Of a DNA stretch of 64,000 nucleotides, positions 60,866-64,000 are shown piece by piece (within the stretch, counting starts at the first letter, position 1; each line of letters starts with the position of its first letter). The stretch comes from Chersky-840 sp963811775. GTDB lineage: Bacteria; Actinomycetota; Acidimicrobiia; Acidimicrobiales; UBA8190. Both the position numbers and the translations under genes were made by a program. The stretch is from contig CAWESO010000018.1 in the NCBI GenBank assembly GCA_963811775.1, positions 1-64,000 on the forward strand. Reading direction: 5' to 3'. The notes beneath the pieces are model-generated. The model was not told where the DNA came from, did no database searches, and saw nothing but the letters and a program-made list of their open reading frames with translations.

Positions 60866-62896
60866 GTGACGCGCCGGTGGGACTACCGGCGCTGGGACGG
60901 CACCCAGACCGGCTTCGAGGACGAGATCGACGCGCTGTTCTCCGAGCTCGCCGACGACCTGCTCTACCACGGCGACCCCGACGCGGCGCTCCGGCGCCTG
61001 CTCACCTCGGGCTTCGAGCGCCCCGACGGCGAGCAGGTCCAGGGCCTGCGCGAGCTCATGGAGCGCCTGCGCCAGCGGCGCCAGGAGGAGCTCGACAGCG
61101 GGGAGCTGGGCGGGGCGTTCCAGGAGATCGCCGAGGAGCTCGACGACGTGGTGGCCGAGGAGCGAGAAGGGCTCCAGGCCCTGGCCGACGACGCCCGCCA
61201 GTCCGGCGACGAGCGTCGCCAGGAGGTCACCGACGACGTCGTGGCCGAGCGCAGCATCGAGCTTGAGATGCTCCCCCCCGACCTGGCCGGCCGGGTCCGG
61301 GGCCTGCAGAACTACGACTTCGTCTCCTCCGAGGCGCGCGAGCACTTCGAGGAGCTCCTCGAGAAGCTGCGCCAGGAGATCGCCAAGAGCTTCTTCGACC
61401 AGATGTCCGAGGCGATGACGAACCCCGACCCCGAGCAGCTCGAACGGGTCCGGCAGATGCTCGACGCCCTCAACCGCATGATGGAGCAGCGCCAGGCGGG
61501 CGCGGACCTCGACCCGTCCTTCGAGTCGTTCATGGAGTCCTTCGGGGATTTCTTCCCCGGGAACCCCCAGACCCTCGACGAGCTGCTCGAGGAGTTCGCG
61601 GCGCAGATGGCCGCGGTCCAGGCCGCCCTCGACTCCATGTCGCCCGAGCAGCGGGCCCAGCTCCAGGCCCTGGCCGCGTCGCTGTTCGAGGACATGGACC
61701 TGCGCTGGCAGATGGACCGCCTGGCCGAGAACCTGCGCCAGGCCGTGCCCGGGGCCGGGTGGGGACGGCGCTACTCCTACAGCGGCTCGGACCCGATGGG
61801 CCTGGCCGACGCGGCGGCCTCGGCCCGCCGGCTGGGCGAGATGGACCAGCTCGAGCAGTTCCTGCGCTCGGCCACCTCCCCCGGGGCGCTGGCCGAGGTG
61901 GACCTCGACGAGGTGGCCAAGTACCTGGGCGAGGACGGGGCCCGCTCGCTCGAGGCCCTGGCCCGCCTGGCCAAGCAGCTCGAGGAGGCCGGCCTCATCG
62001 AGCAGCGCGAGGGTCGCTACGAGCTCACCGCCCTCGGCATCCGGCGCATCGGGCAGCAGGCCCTGAGCGACCTGTTCTCCAAGCTCGCCAAGGACCGCCT
62101 CGGGGGGCACCGCAACACCTACCTGGGCACGGGCCACGAGCCCGAGGGCCAGACCAAGCCCTACGAGTTCGGCGACCCCTTCACCCTCGACATCCAGCGC
62201 ACCATGCACAACGCCGTGACGCGCGCCGGCGCGGGCACGCCCGTGCATCTCGCGCCCGAGGACTTCGAGATCTCGCGCACCGAGCACATGACCCAGGCCT
62301 CGACCGTGCTCATGGTCGACCTCTCACTGTCGATGCCGATGCGCGACAACTTCCTGGCCGCGAAGAAGGTCGCCATCGCGCTGCACACCCTCATCTCGAC
62401 GCGCTTCCCGCGCGACTTCCTCGGACTGGTGGGTTTCTCCGAGGTGGCTCGCGAGATCAAGCCGCAGGACCTTCCCGAGGTGTCGTGGGACTATGTCTAC
62501 GGCACGAACATGCAACACGGGCTCATGCTGGCGCGGCGCATGCTGGCGCACCGCGCCGGGACCAAGCAGATCATCATGATCACCGACGGCGAGCCCACCG
62601 CCCACATCGTCCCCGACCACGCCGGTGGCTACGACGTCTCCTTCAGCTACCCACCCACGGCCGAGACGGTGCGCGTCACGCTGACCGAGGTGGTGCGCTG
62701 TACCCGGGCGGGCATCACCATCAACACGTTCATGCTCGACGCCAACCGCTCACTGCAGGGATTCGTCGAGCAGATGACGAAACTCAACCGGGGCCGGGCC
62801 TTTTTCACCACGCCCGAGACGCTCGGCGACTACGTCCTCGTCGATTTCCTCGAGCATCGCCGCACCGTTCGTTCGGCCACTCGCCGCGGCGCGTAA
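60866..62896 (+). CDS. VWA-domain protein partner of the MoxR ATPase
   Basis: The 676 residues have a C-terminal von Willebrand factor A domain with a complete MIDAS: Asp485, Ser487, Ser489 (MVDLSLSMP), Thr547 (YGTNMQHG) and Asp574 (MITDGEPT). The N-terminal 300 residues are long charged helices rich in Glu, Arg and Gln, probably coiled coil. It starts 49 bases after the ATPase gene at GTG 60866. The pair resembles ChlI/ChlD-like and Rv0958-Rv0959-like systems; the client protein is unknown. Confidence 0.9.
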   Translation: MTRRWDYRRWDGTQTGFEDEIDALFSELADDLLYHGDPDAALRRLLTSGFERPDGEQVQGLRELMERLRQRRQEELDSGELGGAFQEIAEELDDVVAEEREGLQALADDARQSGDERRQEVTDDVVAERSIELEMLPPDLAGRVRGLQNYDFVSSEAREHFEELLEKLRQEIAKSFFDQMSEAMTNPDPEQLERVRQMLDALNRMMEQRQAGADLDPSFESFMESFGDFFPGNPQTLDELLEEFAAQMAAVQAALDSMSPEQRAQLQALAASLFEDMDLRWQMDRLAENLRQAVPGAGWGRRYSYSGSDPMGLADAAASARRLGEMDQLEQFLRSATSPGALAEVDLDEVAKYLGEDGARSLEALARLAKQLEEAGLIEQREGRYELTALGIRRIGQQALSDLFSKLAKDRLGGHRNTYLGTGHEPEGQTKPYEFGDPFTLDIQRTMHNAVTRAGAGTPVHLAPEDFEISRTEHMTQASTVLMVDLSLSMPMRDNFLAAKKVAIALHTLISTRFPRDFLGLVGFSEVAREIKPQDLPEVSWDYVYGTNMQHGLMLARRMLAHRAGTKQIIMITDGEPTAHIVPDHAGGYDVSFSYPPTAETVRVTLTEVVRCTRAGITINTFMLDANRSLQGFVEQMTKLNRGRAFFTTPETLGDYVLVDFLEHRRTVRSATRRGA

Positions 62897-62940
62897 CCGC
62901 CTGCGCGTCACCTCCCCGCGTTCTGCCGGGCCCATCACCC

Positions 62941-62949
62941 TGTGGATAA
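62941..62949 (-). promoter_or_regulatory. Single consensus DnaA box
   Basis: TGTGGATAA is the exact complement of the DnaA box TTATCCACA. It stands alone in the 292-base gap before whiB; no cluster of boxes and no dnaA or dnaN gene is present, so it is not an origin as seen here. Confidence 0.5.
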
Positions 62950-63118
62950 CGGCGGATCGGACCGCATGTTCTGCAGATCGTGTCGATCGCGCCACGCTCT
63001 GTCCCCTGCGACGGCGGTGTGTGACCACGGCCACGTCACGCTGCGTCGACGGTACGCCGAGGTCGGGCCGTGCCGGTCCCGATATTGCCCCTTGCGCCCC
63101 CAGAAGCGATCCACCATG

Positions 63119-63148
63119 ATGACACAGCTGTTATCACACGGCTGTAAC
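63119..63148 (+). promoter_or_regulatory. Putative whiB promoter
   Basis: ATGACA (63119-63124, five of six matches) and TGTAAC (63143-63148) are 18 bases apart in an unusually A+T-rich stretch. ACAGC and GCTGT form an inverted repeat across the spacer (63122-63145) that might bind a regulator. The leader of about 35 bases contains AGGGGAGG at 63173-63180. Confidence 0.45.
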
Positions 63149-63188
63149 TACAAATATGCCACTTAGATGGTGAGGGGAGGCGTACCCG

Positions 63189-63476
63189 GTGGACGCAGTT
63201 TCACTGTTGTGGGGTCGCCAGGACCGCGACTGGCAGTCGAGGGCCAACTGCATGGGAGTCGATCCAGACCTGTTCTTCCCGGAGCGTGGTGCATCCACGC
63301 GTGAGGCGAAGGAGGTCTGCCGAGGCTGCGTCGTGCGCGAGGACTGTCTCGAGTACGCGCTCGCCAACGGGGAGAAGTTCGGGATCTGGGGCGGACTCTC
63401 CGAGCGCGAGCGCCGGCGTCTGCGCCGGGCCCGCGCCATGAGCCGCCGAGCGTCGGCCACGGCGTCGGCTTCCTGA
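63189..63476 (+). CDS. whiB: WhiB-family iron-sulfur transcription regulator, WhiB2/WhmD-like
   Basis: Wbl proteins are actinobacterial [4Fe-4S] regulators that bind sigma factor region 4. The cluster ligands are Cys21, Cys44, Cys47 and Cys53, followed by the turn GIWGG and a basic C-terminal helix SERERRRLRRAR. STREAKEVCRGC with CLEYALANGEKFGIWGG resembles WhiB2/WhmD, which controls septation, more than WhiB1 or WhiB3. The 95 residues begin at GTG 63189, eight bases after AGGGGAGG. It stands alone between two unrelated genes. Confidence 0.93.
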   Translation: MDAVSLLWGRQDRDWQSRANCMGVDPDLFFPERGASTREAKEVCRGCVVREDCLEYALANGEKFGIWGGLSERERRRLRRARAMSRRASATASAS

Positions 63477-63560
63477 GCGCCGGCCCGCGGTCCCCGGCGA
63501 GCCCGGGGTCCCGCGGCCACCTCTGACGCACCGGGGGCGCGTGCCGGACCGCCGGCGCGT

Positions 63561-64000
63561 TCAGCGTCGGCCTCGTTGCGCCAGGCGCGCCTCGATGGTG
63601 CGCTCGGCGGCGAGGTCCAGGGCCCGCCGGCGGCCGGGGCCCACGGCGTCCACCACCGCCGCGGGCACGAGCCCGACGAGCTCGGCCCGGGCCACCTCGG
63701 TGCCGGCGTCGCCGGCCAGCCGGGCCACGGCGTCGTAGAGCTGGGCCGGCCCGTACCGGAGGGGGTCGACCAGGTTGCACGACACCTGGGTGCCGCCTCC
63801 CACCGCCAGCCCCAGCGCCCGCACCTGTGGGCCCCGGACGGCCGCGGCCAGGGCCCGGGCCACGGGCAGCTCGGGCGTGGTGAGCCACAGGTTGTAGGCC
63901 ACCAGCACCGGACGGGCCCCCACCGCGCACGCCCCGGCGCCGGGTCGGGGTCGGGGTGGCCCCGTGTCCGGTCCCAGCGTGGCAAACGCCTCCCGCCGCA
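63561..64000 (-). CDS. Glutamate formiminotransferase, C-terminal part (5' end outside window)
   Basis: The frame is open through the right edge and ends at TGA (63563-63561). The visible 145 or so residues include GPDTGPPRPRPGAGACAVGARP, best read in parts as GAGACAVGARPVLVAYNLWL, and VSCNLVDPLRYGP, matching the N-terminal formiminotransferase domain of FTCD, which moves the formimino group of formiminoglutamate to tetrahydrofolate. The protein ends after this domain, without a cyclodeaminase part. The tail is Arg/Ala-rich. A shorter start at GTG 63923 is not credible because homology continues upstream. Confidence 0.82.
   Translation of the reverse strand, partial: RREAFATLGPDTGPPRPRPGAGACAVGARPVLVAYNLWLTTPELPVARALAAAVRGPQVRALGLAVGGGTQVSCNLVDPLRYGPAQLYDAVARLAGDAGTEVARAELVGLVPAAVVDAVGPGRRRALDLAAERTIEARLAQRGRR

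Noticed and set aside
62942..63166. A 74-codon plus frame with several cysteines before whiB
   Set aside because: The start overlaps the DnaA box, there is no ribosome binding site, the cysteines do not form a known motif, and it overlaps the likely whiB promoter.

Overview
The window is one contiguous stretch of a very G+C-rich genome with GTG and ATG starts used about equally, dense ATGA/GTGA/TGATG stop-start overlaps, a WhiB regulator, a rpsD/rpsZ/rpmJ set that keeps its zinc cysteines, and the classic actinobacterial order truA-rplM-rpsI-glmM-glmS-nnr-alr-tsaE-tsaB-rimI-tsaD-groES-groEL. This indicates Actinomycetota. A secreted protein built of 42-residue GYW...DGG...FG repeats and the general gene content suggest a lineage near Acidimicrobiia, but that is inference. 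No tRNA, rRNA, CRISPR, prophage or insertion sequence was seen.

Bases 1-20.5 kb hold the translation superoperon: the end of fusA, tuf, rpsJ, then a 309-base gap with a likely promoter and hairpin, then rplC-rplD-rplW-rplB-rpsS-rplV-rpsC-rplP-rpmC-rpsQ-rplN-rplX-rplE-rpsZ-rpsH-rplF-rplR-rpsE-rpmD-rplO-secY-adk-map, a second unit infA-rpmJ-rpsM-rpsK-rpsD-rpoA-rplQ-truA, and rplM-rpsI. Several ribosomal proteins (L4, L22, S3, L29, L30) carry long extra C-terminal tails, strongly acidic in L22, S3 and L29. infA appears to start at CTG.

Bases 20.5-37.3 kb hold amino-sugar and cell-wall precursor genes (glmM, glmS, alr), acpS, NAD(P)HX repair, an alpha/beta hydrolase, a Fe-S uracil-DNA glycosylase, the t6A genes tsaE/tsaB/tsaD with rimI, CIRCE-controlled groESL, a NUDIX hydrolase, guaB3 and guaA. 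Bases 37.3-43.8 kb hold a PcrA/UvrD helicase, a methyltransferase and, on the minus strand, ubiA-dprE1-dprE2, the three genes for decaprenyl-phosphoryl-arabinose. glmM, glmS, the NUDIX gene, pcrA and dprE1 are all broken by single-base shifts, mostly at G/C runs, which looks more like assembly error than decay.

Bases 44-62.9 kb are central metabolism: a stand-alone B12 subunit of methylmalonyl-CoA mutase, sucCD, purN, the repeat protein, purH (with a small overlapping upstream ORF), folD, metF, icd, mdh, and on the minus strand a small unknown protein, an SCP2-like protein and sdhC-sdhA-sdhB; then a MoxR-type ATPase with its VWA partner. The right end has a whiB gene and a truncated glutamate formiminotransferase. 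Succinyl-CoA, TCA-cycle and one-carbon/purine functions are thus concentrated here.

A recurring signal is TANNNT (often TAGNNT) placed 6-9 bases before a start codon with no Shine-Dalgarno sequence between them, found in front of ten ORFs; it points to widespread leaderless transcription and was used here to choose several starts.
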